Position numbers and translations under genes: made by a program | In this document: positions 21,635 to 29,947 of the stretch, piece by piece | Layout of the letters: each line of letters opens with the position of its first letter | How positions within the stretch are numbered: the first letter of the stretch is position 1 | Source of the DNA: a bacterium | GTDB taxonomy: Bacteria > Hydrothermota > Tepidihabitantia > Tepidihabitantales > Tepidihabitantaceae | Length of the DNA stretch: 56,827 nucleotides | Assembly (NCBI GenBank): GCA_035505375.1 | Contig: DATJQV010000081.1 | Coordinates: 94,596 to 151,422, forward strand | Direction of reading: 5' to 3' | The notes under the pieces: model-generated | Told to the model about the DNA's origin: nothing | Databases searched by the model: none | The model's input: only the letters and a program-made list of their open reading frames with translations

Positions 21635-22537
21635 ATGAAGCTCTCCATTGTGGTCGTCACTTGGAACTCCGCTCCCGACATCGAGTCCTGCCTCGACTCC
21701 ATCCATTTCGGCTCTGAGTTCGAGGTCATCGTCGTAGACAATGCCTCCAGCGATGCTACCCGAGAGAAACTTGGCCGGTATCACCACCTGAAGCTGGTCG
21801 CGAGCACGCGAAATGTCGGCTACGCCAGCGCCAACAACCAGGGCCTCAAACTCGCGACCGGAGAATACGTGCTGCTGCTCAACCCGGACACGCGAATCGA
21901 GCTCGGAGCCCTGGACGCGCTGTCCCTATACCTCGACGAGCATCCTCAGGTCGGAGCGGTCGCCCCGCGACTCGTCAGTCCTGACGGCACGACCCAGTTC
22001 TCAATCCGCTCTTTCCCGACCGCGGTGTCGCTCTTCTGGGAACTCATCGGCCTCGCGCGCCTGTTCCCGAAGAGCCACCTCTTCGGCCGCTGGAAGATGA
22101 AGTACTTCGACTACGACCAAACTTCGGAAGTCGAGCAGCCCATGGCCTCCTGTCTGATGCTTCGCAAGACCGTCCTCGATTCTCTGCCCCCAAGTCATTC
22201 GTCCCTCGTCCCTAGTCCCTCGTCCCCAGTCCCTCGCGTGATGGACGAACGCTTCCCGATTTTCTACAACGACGTCGACCTGTCCAAACGCATGGCCGAC
22301 GCCGGCTGGAAGACGGTCTACGTTGCCGACGCGCGCGTGGTCCACCGCCACGGAGCGAGCACCAGACAGGTGCGAGTGAAGATGATACCCGAATCGCACC
22401 GCTCCGCTTTCCGCTACCTGCGCAAGCACGACCATTCCGGCCTCTTCTGGCTCAAAGCTGTCGTCCTCCTCCCGCTTCTCGAAATCACCAGTCTCCTGCG
22501 CGTCATCGCCTATCGCTTGTCCCGACGCACTCCGTAG
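21635..22537 (+). CDS. Family 2 glycosyltransferase (rhamnosyltransferase-like)
   Basis: The 300-residue GT-A protein starts MKLSIVVVTWNSAPDIESC. It has EVIVVDNASSDAT, NVGYASANNQGL and LLLNPDTR (the DxD-like nucleotide-sugar and metal site). DERFPIFYNDVDLSKR resembles the acceptor-binding segment of rhamnosyl transferases. A basic hydrophobic C-terminus (near 270-290) suggests membrane association. About 17 residues before DERFPIF (PPSHSSLVPSPSSPVP) are encoded by iterated-word DNA 22188-22236. The gmd-rmd neighbourhood suggests a GDP-deoxyhexose donor. Confidence 0.82.
   Translation: MKLSIVVVTWNSAPDIESCLDSIHFGSEFEVIVVDNASSDATREKLGRYHHLKLVASTRNVGYASANNQGLKLATGEYVLLLNPDTRIELGALDALSLYLDEHPQVGAVAPRLVSPDGTTQFSIRSFPTAVSLFWELIGLARLFPKSHLFGRWKMKYFDYDQTSEVEQPMASCLMLRKTVLDSLPPSHSSLVPSPSSPVPRVMDERFPIFYNDVDLSKRMADAGWKTVYVADARVVHRHGASTRQVRVKMIPESHRSAFRYLRKHDHSGLFWLKAVVLLPLLEITSLLRVIAYRLSRRTP
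22188..22236. repeat. Iterated-word insertion in the glycosyltransferase gene
   Basis: TCATTCGTCCCTCGTCCCTA and AGTCCCTCGTCCCCAGTCCC words, in frame, in a loop before the acceptor motif. The same words occur at 55062-55078. Confidence 0.65.
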
Positions 22538-22620
22538 CCGCCCTCCGGGGACAGTCTCTTCGTCATGCCCGGCTTCGGCCTGCGCGCGACCACTCAACTG
22601 CAGCGCTCCACGCATCCGCC

Positions 22621-22920
22621 AAAGCTCACATCAAAGCTCCCTTGAAAGCTCGTCAGAAAGCTTGTTTCAGAGCTCGCTGGAAAGTGTCGCAGAATGCTTA
22701 CTCGAAAGCTCACTGCATCGCTTCTTCCATCGCTCACTTCAAAGCTCGTCACATCGCATCGCGCATCGCTCGTCTCAAAGCTCAGCGCATTGCTTCTCAC
22801 ATCGCTTGCCGCAAAGCTCAGTCGGAAGCTCGCATCAAAGCTCCTTTGGAAGCTCAACTCAAAGCTAGCCTCAAAGCTTCTTTCATGGCTTCTTCGAACG
22901 CTCATTCGAAGGCTAGTCCC
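22621..22920. repeat. 12-bp-period degenerate array B (exactly 25 units)
   Basis: The 300 bases divide into 25 consecutive 12-mers without a single insertion or deletion. The consensus is AAAGCTCNNNTC; GCT at unit positions 4-6 is kept in 23 of 25 units, and position 12 is C or G throughout. All frames on + and the main frame on - are open (for example 22642-22980 + as KAxx, 22594-22905 - as SFxx). The third base of the would-be Ala codon is as fixed as the first two, which argues for conservation of DNA and not protein. A GGGGACAGTCTC motif lies upstream at 22547. The 22921-23087 stretch holds nothing recognisable except GCGGATTCTCCGC. Confidence 0.88.
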
Positions 22921-23087
22921 CAGGCGACCCCTATATGCGGATTCTCCGCGACCCGACTGTGCCTAATCGACCGAGGATAATTGAGTTACGCTCGGTTGGC
23001 GAATATCACTAAACCCTCAGTTCTTTTGCTCTCTCGGTGAACCCGGAATCCACGCGTTCATCGTTCCACATCCCCGGTCTTGACCTT

Positions 23088-23210
23088 CGGCTCTTAGCCT
23101 CAGCCTTCTGACTTCGCCCCCGTCGTCGCGTCCCAAGTCTTTCCCGTTCTGTGAGTTCTGCATTCTGGTCTCTGCATTCTGACTTCTGCGTTGTCCGAGT
23201 TTCTCCATCC
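23088..23210. repeat. Iterated-word segment (TTCTGCATTCTGGTCTCTG)
   Basis: GTTCTGTGAGTTCTGCATTC and TGGTCTCTGCATTCTGACTT words. It is similar to the right arms of the hairpins at 20459 and 27278, but only the pyrimidine-rich half is clear. Confidence 0.6.
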
Positions 23211-23232
23211 CCTAGACGGTTGGGGGAGTCCT

Positions 23233-23580
23233 TGCCCCCTATCCGGCCCTCATTCCTGCGGCCGGCCCAGCCCCGGAAACGGCAGCCGTTCAGGCCGCTG
23301 CAACGGCAACCGCTCCGGCCCCATGCTCGGCCCTCGCACCAGCCTCCAGTACTCGAACCCCAACAGCACCTGGCCCCGGCACTGCACCTGCACCCTGACC
23401 TGCACCCGGTCCTCGTATCGCTACGGCTACCGGCCCTGCTGCCGCAACGGCTCTTGTACCTGCGCCCGTAACAGCGGTTGCTCCCGGCCCCGAAACAGCG
23501 TCCGTTCCGGCCCGCGTTCCCGCACTCGTAACGGCCGCCGTTCCTGCTCCTGCAACAGCATCCAGCCCTGCGCCAGACCC
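23233..23580. repeat. 12-bp-period degenerate array C (29 units)
   Basis: 348 bases divide into 29 units of 12 without indels. The consensus is close to NGCNNCCGTAAC, with GC at positions 2-3 and a closing AC or CC. It differs in sequence from arrays A, B and D but has the same period and length class. Open frames through it (23191-23706 +, 23290-23625 -, 23009-23887 -) read as Gly/Arg/Asn/Ser or Ala/Gly/Thr tetrapeptide repeats and lack starts with ribosome-binding sites. Confidence 0.85.
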
Positions 23581-23643
23581 CGCTTTCAATCGTCCCGCCG
23601 CGTGACCACTCGACCACTCGACCACTTGACCGCTGTCCCTTGC

Positions 23644-23671
23644 TTGACTTTGACCGCCCTGAACCTAAGAT
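23644..23671 (+). promoter_or_regulatory. Promoter upstream of the hsdM stub
   Basis: TTGACT, a 16-bp spacer and TAAGAT, followed by AGGAG at 23696-23700 and ATG 23708. Confidence 0.6.
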
Positions 23672-23707
23672 TCCGAACTCGATTTGGCGTACCCCAGGAG
23701 CGGTGAA

Positions 23708-24001
23708 ATGGCCAGAACGAAGAACACTCAGCAGAAGAACGGCAACGGCGCGAACGTAGGATTCGAGGCCCAACTCTGGCAGGCTGCGGACAAGCTCCGC
23801 GGCGTGATGGATGCAGCCGAGTACAAGCACGTCGCGCTCGGCCTGATATTCCTCAAGCACATCTCCGACGTGTTCGTCGAGCGCCACTCCGAACTGGAGC
23901 GCGAGACCGCCAACCCCAAGAGCGACTGGTACGCCAAGGATGCGAGCAGGTATCGGCTACACAAGCGGAACCCGTCAACATGCTTACCGCTGAGGGTCTG
24001 A
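23708..24001 (+). pseudogene. hsdM: Truncated type I restriction-modification methyltransferase (HsdM N-terminus)
   Basis: The first ~85 residues are the helical N-terminal domain of an HsdM protein: [36 protein letters not shown], then [13 protein letters not shown] normal HsdM has about 500 residues with the NPPF methylase motif. Here the similarity stops near 23955 and a stop follows at 24001, so the catalytic domain is missing. No hsdS or hsdR is nearby. The promoter and ribosome-binding site persist. It is a decayed gene, not a functional methylase. Confidence 0.8.
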
Positions 24002-24108
24002 AGCGTCCGGGGTTCCTGATGCCACCAGCAGACTTCGTTGACAGGTTCGACTGTGAGGCCGTGCCCACGTTCGGTCTGATGACATGGACGACGAGATTCC
24101 GCTGACCA

Positions 24109-24336
24109 TTGATGAAGTGCAGCGCAGCCCGGGGTTGCTGCTGGCGATTAGGCGGCGGGTTGACCGCAAGCGCGTTAGAGGGCGGGACGATTGCGTGGCC
24201 GAACGGCGCGGACATCGTGCCGGAAACTCTCTACGAGAAAGTCGCGGCGGCCACGGCTGGACAGACGCTCATCGCCCGAGACATGCCAAAGTCCGGCGAG
24301 GCTGACAAGAGAGGCCGAACCGACCGCCCGCAGTGA
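24109..24336 (+). pseudogene. DUF2442-like remnant
   Basis: The segment ALEGGTIAWPNGADIVPETL with following YEKV matches the conserved C-terminal half of DUF2442 proteins, small proteins often found with toxin-antitoxin-like partners. The expected N-terminal half is not in frame; the preceding 70 bases look scrambled. The 24002-24343 stretch contains only this remnant and its debris. Confidence rests on the WPNGAD motif. Confidence 0.45.
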
Positions 24337-24343
24337 CGTTCTG

Positions 24344-24371
24344 TTGACTGCGTCAGGCCGCGACCTATAAT
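24344..24371 (+). promoter_or_regulatory. Promoter of the secreted DUF4412-like gene
   Basis: TTGACT, a 16-bp spacer and TATAAT, then AAAAGGAG about six bases before ATG 24390. This is the best consensus promoter in the window, so the gene may be highly expressed. Confidence 0.8.
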
Positions 24372-24389
24372 CGGGCAAAAGGAGTACCC

Positions 24390-25388
24390 ATGAAGTCTCT
24401 TCCGTTGCTGCTCGTGCTCGTTGCACTGTCGGCCGGCCCTGCGCTCGCCGACTTGAAGACCGAGACCGTTACCCGCGCGTCAATGGTCGCCGGTATGGGG
24501 TCGACCGAGATCAATTCGGTGACCCAGTATCAGGGCGATAAGCGCTCCGACGACCACACCATGAAGATGGTCGGTGGCGTCATGGGCGCGCTCGCCGGGA
24601 AGCCGCAGTCGAGCGTCGAGATCACGCGGCTCGACAAGGGCGTGGTGTGGGACGTGAACCAGCCGCAGAAGACCTACACCGAGCGGCCCATCACCGCGCT
24701 GACCGGCCAGGAAGTCAAGGGCGGAACAAAGAGCGGCCCGGCGCAGAAGCCCTACAAGATCGTGAAGTCGGACATCAAGGTAACCAAGACCGGCGCGACC
24801 AAGACCATCAACGGCTTCGCCTGCACGGAGTATCTCATCACCTGGGAAGTGGTGCTGGAAGACACGGCGTCAAAGAGCCAGACCACACAGGTGATGACGA
24901 CCGACCTGTGGAACACGCCATTGACCGACCAGTTGAAGCAGGCCCGCGACATCGAGAACGCGTTCGGCCAGGAGTATGCACAGAAGCTCGGCCTCGGCCT
25001 GTCACCCGAGGAAAGCAACCAACTCGGTGCCAGCATGCTGACCTCGATGTACGGGCTCGACTCCAAGGAGACGGCGGACAAGCTCGAGGAAGTCGGCAAG
25101 GAGATGGCCAAAGTCGAGGGCTACCCGATTGTCACCGATGTGAAGTGGCAAATGAAAGGCGACACAACCGCGAGGAAGACTGAAGCGCAGGCCCAGCCGG
25201 AAGAGCCGCCGACCAGTCTGGGCGGCCTGCTGGCGAACAAGCTCGCCCCGAAGCCGTCGTCCAACCCGCAGGATGCAGGCGTAATGTTCTCATCACACCA
25301 CGAGGTGAAATCGGTTTCGCTGGACGCGGTCCCGGCAACGGCCTTCGAAGTCCCGGCCGACTATAAGAAGGTAGACGCGAAGCACTAG
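24390..25388 (+). CDS. Secreted protein, DUF4412-like
   Basis: The 332-residue protein has a clear signal peptide (residues 1-20, ending ALA). EITRLDKGVVWDVNQPQKTY (about 72-91) resembles DUF4412-type periplasmic proteins, in which a metal- or redox-independent beta-sheet domain is followed by variable regions. TKTINGFACTEYLI contains the only mature-region cysteine. A Pro/Glu-rich linker lies near 265-290. Function is unknown. It has a strong promoter and ribosome-binding site and a strong terminator hairpin (25407-25435), so it is a single-gene unit. Confidence 0.7.
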   Translation: MKSLPLLLVLVALSAGPALADLKTETVTRASMVAGMGSTEINSVTQYQGDKRSDDHTMKMVGGVMGALAGKPQSSVEITRLDKGVVWDVNQPQKTYTERPITALTGQEVKGGTKSGPAQKPYKIVKSDIKVTKTGATKTINGFACTEYLITWEVVLEDTASKSQTTQVMTTDLWNTPLTDQLKQARDIENAFGQEYAQKLGLGLSPEESNQLGASMLTSMYGLDSKETADKLEEVGKEMAKVEGYPIVTDVKWQMKGDTTARKTEAQAQPEEPPTSLGGLLANKLAPKPSSNPQDAGVMFSSHHEVKSVSLDAVPATAFEVPADYKKVDAKH

Positions 25389-25406
25389 GAGTCTGTTCGA
25401 CGCAGG

Positions 25407-25435
25407 GGCCGGCTGCTAGAGACTAGCGGCCGGCC
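25407..25435. terminator. Strong hairpin terminator
   Basis: GGCCGGCTGCTAG pairs with CTAGCGGCCGGCC around AGA (13 bp with one G-T pair), 19 bases after the stop at 25388. The rest of the gap to 25654 holds iterated words (ACTCGAATGACGAAGC and GAATGACGATTG, 25440-25520). Confidence 0.7.
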
Positions 25436-25654
25436 TCAAGCTTGAAGGACGAAGGGCGGAACGACAAACTCGAATGACGAAGCACGAATGACGATTGAAG
25501 TCAGAATACCGAATGACTGAGAAACGGCAGCGTTGGCGGGTGCATCACTAGGATCAAGCTTCGCCGGGAGGGGCTTTGCGGTCTATGGTGACCTCCATCG
25601 CGTTCAAGTGCCACTCCTGCATTCGAGGATTCGAGCTTCGGACTTTGGCTGTGG

Positions 25655-26101
25655 CTACAGCCGTTCCGACATGAGGCTGACGACCGCTTCCAGCATCTCT
25701 TGGTCGTCCGGGCCGAACGCGTTCGGTTGGTCTGAGTCGATGTCAATCTCGCCCCAGAACGCGCCGCCTTTGAGTATCGGCACGACGATTTCCGAGCGGG
25801 TTTCGAGCGAGCAGGCAAGGTAGCGGGCGTCGACCGCGACATCGGGCACGACTTCGGTCTTCTTTGATACCGCCGCCGCGCCGCAGACGCCCGTACCGAC
25901 CGGTATCCGAGTGTGCTCCGTGGGCCTGCCCAGAAAGGGACCCAGCACCAGTTCCTTACCCTCAAGCCGGTAGACGCCGACCCAGTTGTAGTTCGGGAAA
26001 CTCCTGCGCAGGCTCGTGACCACGCGCGACTGCATGTCCTCGGGCCCTTTGGCCCCGAGTACGATTCCCTTCAACTCATCGAACTGCGCCTGGTATTTCA
26101 C
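25655..26101 (-). CDS. GAF-domain protein, free methionine-R-sulfoxide reductase-like
   Basis: The 148-residue single GAF domain has NYNWVGVYRLEG, GTGVCGAAAV with Cys73, and RYLACSLETRSEIVVPI with Cys97. These are the two conserved cysteines and the EIVVPI strand of fRMsr proteins (MsrC), which reduce free L-methionine-(R)-sulfoxide using a disulfide relay. A third cysteine of the enterobacterial enzyme is absent, as in many homologues. It is the last gene of a minus-strand run and is cytoplasmic. Confidence 0.8.
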   Translation of the reverse strand: MKYQAQFDELKGIVLGAKGPEDMQSRVVTSLRRSFPNYNWVGVYRLEGKELVLGPFLGRPTEHTRIPVGTGVCGAAAVSKKTEVVPDVAVDARYLACSLETRSEIVVPILKGGAFWGEIDIDSDQPNAFGPDDQEMLEAVVSLMSERL

Positions 26102-26146
26102 GATTCTCTCGCCTGCTCCGTCAATCTTGAATCCACAATCAGAAAT

Positions 26147-27253
26147 CTAGAATGCCTTGTGTTTCCCGTCCTTCATTATCGCCTTGCCGTCGCCGTAGAC
26201 CGTAAACCCTTTGCGCGTGTCGCAAACCATGTCCCAGTGCAGAGAGGACTTGTTGCGCCCGCCGCTTTCGGGCAAAGAAGCGCCCACGGCGATGTGCATG
26301 GTACCGCCGATCTTCTCGTCGAAGAGCGTGTTCTTGGTAAACCGCTTGATGGAGTAGTTGGTGCCGAAGGCAAGCTCTCCGACGTAACGCGCCCCGGCGT
26401 CGGAGTCGAGCATCGCCAGCAGGTACTGCTCGCCCTTGTCCGCCTTCGCTTCGACCACCTTTCCCGCCTTGAAGGTGAGCCGCACGTTCTCGACCTCGCG
26501 ACCGCCGTGGATGGCCGGGAACGTGTAACGGATTCTCCCCTCGGCCGAGTTCTCGACCGGACCGGTGAAGACTTCACCGTCCGGGAAATTCTCGTGCCCG
26601 TCGCAGTTTATCCACTTCCGGCCGGCCACGTTGAATGACAGGTCGGTGTCCGGCCCGACGATCCGAATAGTCTTCAGAGTGTTGAGGAAACGCGCGAGCT
26701 TGGCTTGCGCCCGGGATACCTTCTGCCACTCGGACACCGGGTCTTTCTTATCCAGCTTGCCTGCCCGGTACACGAAGTCCTCGTATTCGGTCAGGGACAT
26801 CTCCGCGTCCTGGGCTGAGGAGTCGTTCGGGAACATGGTTCCGCACCACTTCAGGCTTCCCGCACCGATGCGCTTGAGATAGCGGTCGAATTGCTTCTTG
26901 CGCGCGGCTTGCGCAACGGCCATCTTCTTCGGGTCCACGCCGGACAGCTCCTTTGAGTTCCAGGCTGCCCAGATGGAAAGGCTCGCATCGATCCGGTCCG
27001 TCTCCAGTTCAGACGTCGGCGAGATGAACTTGAGCTGGTCGTCCGCGGCATGTGTGTAGAAATCGTAGGCCAGGCGCGGCAGGCCGATTCTCGTCATCGG
27101 GTTACCGCCCGCTTTGAGCACCTCGATGTACGCGGCCCGTATCAGGTCCTGCGCGACCGCGTTTCCCTCGATTCTTACCCAGTCGCCCTTCTTGACGTAT
27201 ATGCTGTAATTGACCAGGACCTTGGCCAGCTTCTCGACTCTTGAATCAGACAT
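26147..27253 (-). CDS. Aminopeptidase, peptidase family M29 (first of two)
   Basis: The 368-residue metallo-aminopeptidase is of the thermophilic AmpS/AmpT/PepS type. Candidate metal ligands are Glu227 (GEVFTGP), Glu293 (VGELAFGTN), His320 (GGTMHIAVG), and His339 with Asp341 (SSLHWDM); the spacing matches the family. No signal peptide is seen, so it is cytoplasmic. It is a close paralogue of the gene 110 bp upstream, a tandem duplication. A cytoplasmic role in peptide recycling is likely. The 45-bp gap to the GAF gene holds iterated words. Confidence 0.9.
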   Translation of the reverse strand: MSDSRVEKLAKVLVNYSIYVKKGDWVRIEGNAVAQDLIRAAYIEVLKAGGNPMTRIGLPRLAYDFYTHAADDQLKFISPTSELETDRIDASLSIWAAWNSKELSGVDPKKMAVAQAARKKQFDRYLKRIGAGSLKWCGTMFPNDSSAQDAEMSLTEYEDFVYRAGKLDKKDPVSEWQKVSRAQAKLARFLNTLKTIRIVGPDTDLSFNVAGRKWINCDGHENFPDGEVFTGPVENSAEGRIRYTFPAIHGGREVENVRLTFKAGKVVEAKADKGEQYLLAMLDSDAGARYVGELAFGTNYSIKRFTKNTLFDEKIGGTMHIAVGASLPESGGRNKSSLHWDMVCDTRKGFTVYGDGKAIMKDGKHKAF

Positions 27254-27277
27254 AGCTCACCTCCGTAGTTCAGACTC

Positions 27278-27364
27278 GGACAAACCAGAATTCAGAATCC
27301 AGAGACCAGAATGCAGAATTGCCGGACTTTCTGATTTCTGGCTTCTGGTATCTGACTTCTGCAT
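27278..27364. repeat. Iterated-word hairpin (CAGAATNCAGAA family)
   Basis: CAGAATTCAGAATCCAGAGA and CCAGAATGCAGAAT on one side face TTTCTGATTTCTGGCTTCTG and TATCTGACTTCTGCATT on the other, giving an almost uninterrupted ~35-bp imperfect stem. It separates the two M29 genes and uses the same words as 20459-20555. Confidence 0.8.
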
Positions 27365-28467
27365 TAACCGACCGTGAACTTCCCGCCTTCGTACACGAGC
27401 TTTCCGTCCGCGTACACTCGTCCCTGCTTCATGTCCTTGATCATGTCCCAGTGTATCGCGGAGCGGTTCCGGCTGCCGGTCTCAGGGTAGCCGGCGCCGA
27501 CCGCCATGTGAATGGTCCCGCCGATCTTCTCGTCGAACAGGATGTTCTTCGTCGCGCGGGTGATGCCGTAGTTCAGACCGAACGCGAACTCGCCGAGGAA
27601 GCGCGAGCCGGCATCGGTATCGAGCGCGGACTGCAGCATCTTGTCGCCCCGCTCTGCTTGCGCCGCCGCAACTTTGCCTGCCTTGAATTCGAGCTGTATG
27701 TTCTCTACCGGCTGGCCGGAGAAGAGCGTCGGAACGTCGAACCGGACCCGGCCTTCGACTGAATCCTCGACCGGACCGGTGAAGACCTCGCCTGACGGGA
27801 AGTTGGCCTTGCCGTCCGAGTTCACCCATTTGCGGCCGGCAACCGACGCGGTGAGGTCCGTGCCCGGCCCCTCGACTCGCATGGTCTTCACGCTGTTGAG
27901 GAAATCGGCGTGCGCCTGCTGCTGTCGGGAGAGTTCCTGCCAGGCGGCAATCGGGTCTTCAAGGTCGGCAAAGCAGGCACGGAAGACGAAATCCTCGTAG
28001 TCCGCGAGCGACAACCCCGCCTCTTGGGCGCTGGCGTTGGTCGGATACTGGGTCAGGCAGGTCTTCAACTCGCCGACTGCCTTGCGGGCCATCATTCGTT
28101 CCATCAGCGGACGCCGTGCCTGACGTCCCAGCGTGAGCCGCGACGGGTCAACGCCAGCCAGGGCCATGACGTTGTCGTCCCCACGGATTGCCAGCCGGGC
28201 ATTCAGTCGCTCCAGTTCCTGAATCTCGTACTCCGGCACGAACTTTACCTGGTCATCGTTTCCGTGCCGATACAGCATCTCATCCAGTTCCGGATGCAGG
28301 GTGCGGACTATCGGCAGAGCGCCAAGTTCCAGCGCCTCGCGATACACTTCTCGGGCGAGCGGGAAGCCGGGTACCGACGTGAGGATCAGGAACGTCTCGC
28401 GCGGCTTCAGGTTAAGGCTGTACCGCGCCATCGTCCGTGCCATTCTAAGCACGCGCACGTCATTCAT
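27364..28467 (-). CDS. Aminopeptidase, peptidase family M29 (second of two)
   Basis: The 367-residue paralogue of the next gene has the same metal-binding set: GEVFTGPVEDS, LGEFAFGLNYG, GTIHMAVG and AIHWDM. The N-terminal half is more divergent (for example NVMALAGVDPSR), suggesting a different peptide preference. It starts at ATG 28467 and follows the MFS gene by 39 bp. Having two M29 copies in tandem points to peptide-based nutrition or strong peptide turnover, but that is inference. Confidence 0.9.
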   Translation of the reverse strand: MNDVRVLRMARTMARYSLNLKPRETFLILTSVPGFPLAREVYREALELGALPIVRTLHPELDEMLYRHGNDDQVKFVPEYEIQELERLNARLAIRGDDNVMALAGVDPSRLTLGRQARRPLMERMMARKAVGELKTCLTQYPTNASAQEAGLSLADYEDFVFRACFADLEDPIAAWQELSRQQQAHADFLNSVKTMRVEGPGTDLTASVAGRKWVNSDGKANFPSGEVFTGPVEDSVEGRVRFDVPTLFSGQPVENIQLEFKAGKVAAAQAERGDKMLQSALDTDAGSRFLGEFAFGLNYGITRATKNILFDEKIGGTIHMAVGAGYPETGSRNRSAIHWDMIKDMKQGRVYADGKLVYEGGKFTVG

Positions 28468-28506
28468 GGCACGTTCCTCCGGCCTGGTCCAATGGTCATT
28501 GAATCC

Positions 28507-29946
28507 TCATCCAACTTTCCTGCCGCGGGTCAGGAAGAACCCGGCGATGCTGGCAACCGTTATGAGTACTCCGACGGCGAACAGCAGGTGGCGAGTCGAG
28601 AAGAAGTTGGTCAACTGGCCGGTGACCAACGCGGTGATCGCGAATGACAGATGCAGCAGCCACTCGCGCGTGGAGAATATCCTGCCGCGCGCCGCTTCCG
28701 GCACGGACTCGTGCAGCAGGGTATCCATACCGATGTACACCGGCGACATGGCAAGCCCGGCGATGAACGCCAGCGGCGCGACCGGAGCGAAGGTCTTCGA
28801 AACCGCGAGTCCCACTGCCACGAGCCCGAGCACCAGGAACGAACACAACATGACGATGTGTTTCTTCAGCCGGTGACCGAGCACACCATAGCCCATGGAC
28901 GATACCACCAGTCCGACCGCACCGATGGCCGCGACGAACCCGACGCCTTTGGTCCCCAGCCCCAGTCCCGCGCCGAGTTCCTTCGTTCCCTGGATAATCG
29001 GGATGTAGAGCACGAATACTGCCGCACCGATTATCACGAGCATGAAGACCGAGCAGTAGACGAAGAAGACCGACGGCGAACTCCGCACCAGGCTCAGTGC
29101 TTCGCGGACTTCGTGCAGCATCCGCGCCTGCTGGGTGACGAACATCTTGACCTCGGTCACGTCGCGCCGGCCCCGTCCACCCGGCTGCCAGGTATGAGTG
29201 AGACGCCGGAAGATGATGAGCAGAGCAATGACCGAGACCAGGTACGAGGACGAATCGATGTAGAATCCCGCGCTCCACGTCGGCTTGATGCCGAGGTGCT
29301 GCCACCAGGCCCAATCGACAATCAGCCCGCCGACAAGCATACCGAGGAAGGTGGCAATCCGCCCGACGACGCTCATGAAGGAGTTGGCGCCGAGCAGGTT
29401 CTCTTTGCCCACCAGGTTCGGGATGATAGACAGGCGGGACGTGTTGAAAAAGAGCCCGAACAGGAAGACCATGAACGCGACCGCATAGACGAGATAGAGG
29501 TTCGACGTCGCCAGTGCCACCATTGGTATCGCCAACACCAGGATGGTCCGCGCCGAGTCGCAGAGAATCATCACCTTGCGGCGGTCCCAGCGGTCCACCA
29601 GGATACCGGCCAGCGGTCCGAACAGGATGACCGGGAGCGCGACAATCACCGACAAATAGGAGATTGCGCGCGAGCTTGCCCATCCGTACTTTGTCGAGAA
29701 GAAAGCGATCATGGCGAGCAGCGCCATGTAGTCGAGCTTGTCGCCGAACAGGGACACGGCCTGGGACCACGAAAAGATCTGGAACTCGGCGTTATTCAGT
29801 ACCGACCAGAGCTGGTTCTTCCCTTTGGTGCGGGCCGCCGTCGCGACCGTCTCGGCGATCTCCGATTCGGCGCTGAAGATCTCGGAGTGCTGATCAAGCG
29901 AATCCGAGGGTGGAACCGGTGTCAGTCGTTCTTCCTCGTCGCCCAC
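28507..29946 (-). CDS. Major facilitator superfamily transporter
   Basis: From GTG 29946 the product has 479 residues. After a ~50-residue cytoplasmic N-terminus come about 12 hydrophobic helices. The loop between helices 2 and 3 reads GPLAGILVDRWDRRKVMI, the MFS motif A. It resembles MFS_3/enterobactin-exporter-like families (efflux of small molecules). GTG 29946 begins one base after the stop of the upstream GT4 gene, with AGAAGGAA before it. The longer frame to 30099 would overlap that gene and is rejected. Substrate unknown. Confidence 0.85.
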   Translation of the reverse strand: MGDEEERLTPVPPSDSLDQHSEIFSAESEIAETVATAARTKGKNQLWSVLNNAEFQIFSWSQAVSLFGDKLDYMALLAMIAFFSTKYGWASSRAISYLSVIVALPVILFGPLAGILVDRWDRRKVMILCDSARTILVLAIPMVALATSNLYLVYAVAFMVFLFGLFFNTSRLSIIPNLVGKENLLGANSFMSVVGRIATFLGMLVGGLIVDWAWWQHLGIKPTWSAGFYIDSSSYLVSVIALLIIFRRLTHTWQPGGRGRRDVTEVKMFVTQQARMLHEVREALSLVRSSPSVFFVYCSVFMLVIIGAAVFVLYIPIIQGTKELGAGLGLGTKGVGFVAAIGAVGLVVSSMGYGVLGHRLKKHIVMLCSFLVLGLVAVGLAVSKTFAPVAPLAFIAGLAMSPVYIGMDTLLHESVPEAARGRIFSTREWLLHLSFAITALVTGQLTNFFSTRHLLFAVGVLITVASIAGFFLTRGRKVG

Positions 29947-29947
29947 G

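Noticed and set aside
22594-23887. Long tetrapeptide-repeat frames on both strands over arrays B and C
   Set aside because: No ribosome-binding sites, multiple frames equally open, and wobble positions conserved; treated as DNA repeats.
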